6,149 nt of DNA from Chloroflexota bacterium (GTDB taxonomy: Bacteria > Chloroflexota > UBA6077), in the NCBI GenBank assembly GCA_023380955.1, contig JAMCTB010000199.1:1-6149 (forward strand), read 5' to 3'. A program made the translations under genes and the position numbers. Shown here piece after piece: positions 6,091-6,149 of this stretch. Within the stretch, counting starts at the first letter, position 1, and every line of letters begins with the position of its first letter. The notes under the pieces were generated by a model, which was not told where the DNA came from, did no database searches, and saw only the letters and a program-made list of their open reading frames with translations.

Positions 6091-6149
6091 ATGCCCAGGG
6101 TTGAGATCTCGCTACCCCACGAGCTGCTCCGAGAACTCGACGAAGCCGC
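6091..6149 (+). CDS. Ribbon-helix-helix (CopG/antitoxin-like) protein, N-terminus only
   Basis: The first 19 codons, reading MPRVEISLPHELLRELDEA, are visible before the right edge. The pattern is a short beta strand with alternating residues (RVEISL), then Pro and an amphipathic helix (HELLRELDEA). This is the typical opening of ribbon-helix-helix DNA-binding proteins of the CopG, MetJ and type II antitoxin kind. They dimerise, and the strand pair enters the DNA major groove. AGAAGG (6079-6084) precedes the ATG by 6 nt. The gene is divergent from the cas operon across a 269-bp gap. If it is an antitoxin, a small toxin gene such as vapC or mazF should follow beyond the window. A stand-alone regulator, possibly acting on the cas promoter, is the alternative. 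Confidence 0.7.
   Translation, partial: MPRVEISLPHELLRELDEA

Overview
The window is GC-rich bacterial DNA carrying most of one type I CRISPR-Cas effector operon on the minus strand. The start of a divergent gene lies at the right edge on the plus strand. Bacterial origin is inferred from strong Shine-Dalgarno sequences before the cas genes and sigma70-like promoter boxes in the divergent gap. No gene allows a safe genus call. A GC-rich actinobacterial, Chloroflexota-like or high-GC Firmicutes-like host is only a guess.

Layout, reading the minus strand from right to left: a promoter at about 5869-5897; cas3 (5821-3410, helicase first and HD nuclease last); cas8 large subunit (3407-1605); cas7 backbone of the DevR/Csa2 kind (1566-607); and cas5 (593 to beyond base 1, cut by the window edge). 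Gaps of 2, 38 and 13 nt, each followed by a gene with its own good ribosome binding site, indicate a single transcript. Inside the 3' third of cas8 a near-perfect Shine-Dalgarno sequence sits 6 nt before an in-frame ATG at 2084. It predicts a separate 159-residue C-terminal product, a candidate Cas11 small subunit. Bases 5822-6090 form a 269-bp divergent regulatory gap with opposed promoters and several dyads. From 6091 the first 19 codons of a ribbon-helix-helix (CopG/antitoxin-like) protein are visible.

Expected function: Cas7 would polymerise along the crRNA, Cas5 would cap its 5' end, and Cas8 (with Cas11) would recognise PAM and the target strands. Cas3 would then unwind and degrade the DNA. 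The features match no standard subtype exactly. Cas7 and Cas5 look I-A-like (DevR/Csa2, Cas5a). Cas3 is a single Hel-HD chain, the reverse of usual Cas3. That is the order expected if the separate cas3' and cas3'' genes of I-A were fused, although type I-G Cas3 shares this order. Cas8 is not recognisable beyond its position and general build. cas6, cas1, cas2, cas4 and the CRISPR array are not in the window; if present they would most naturally lie beyond the left edge, downstream of cas5.
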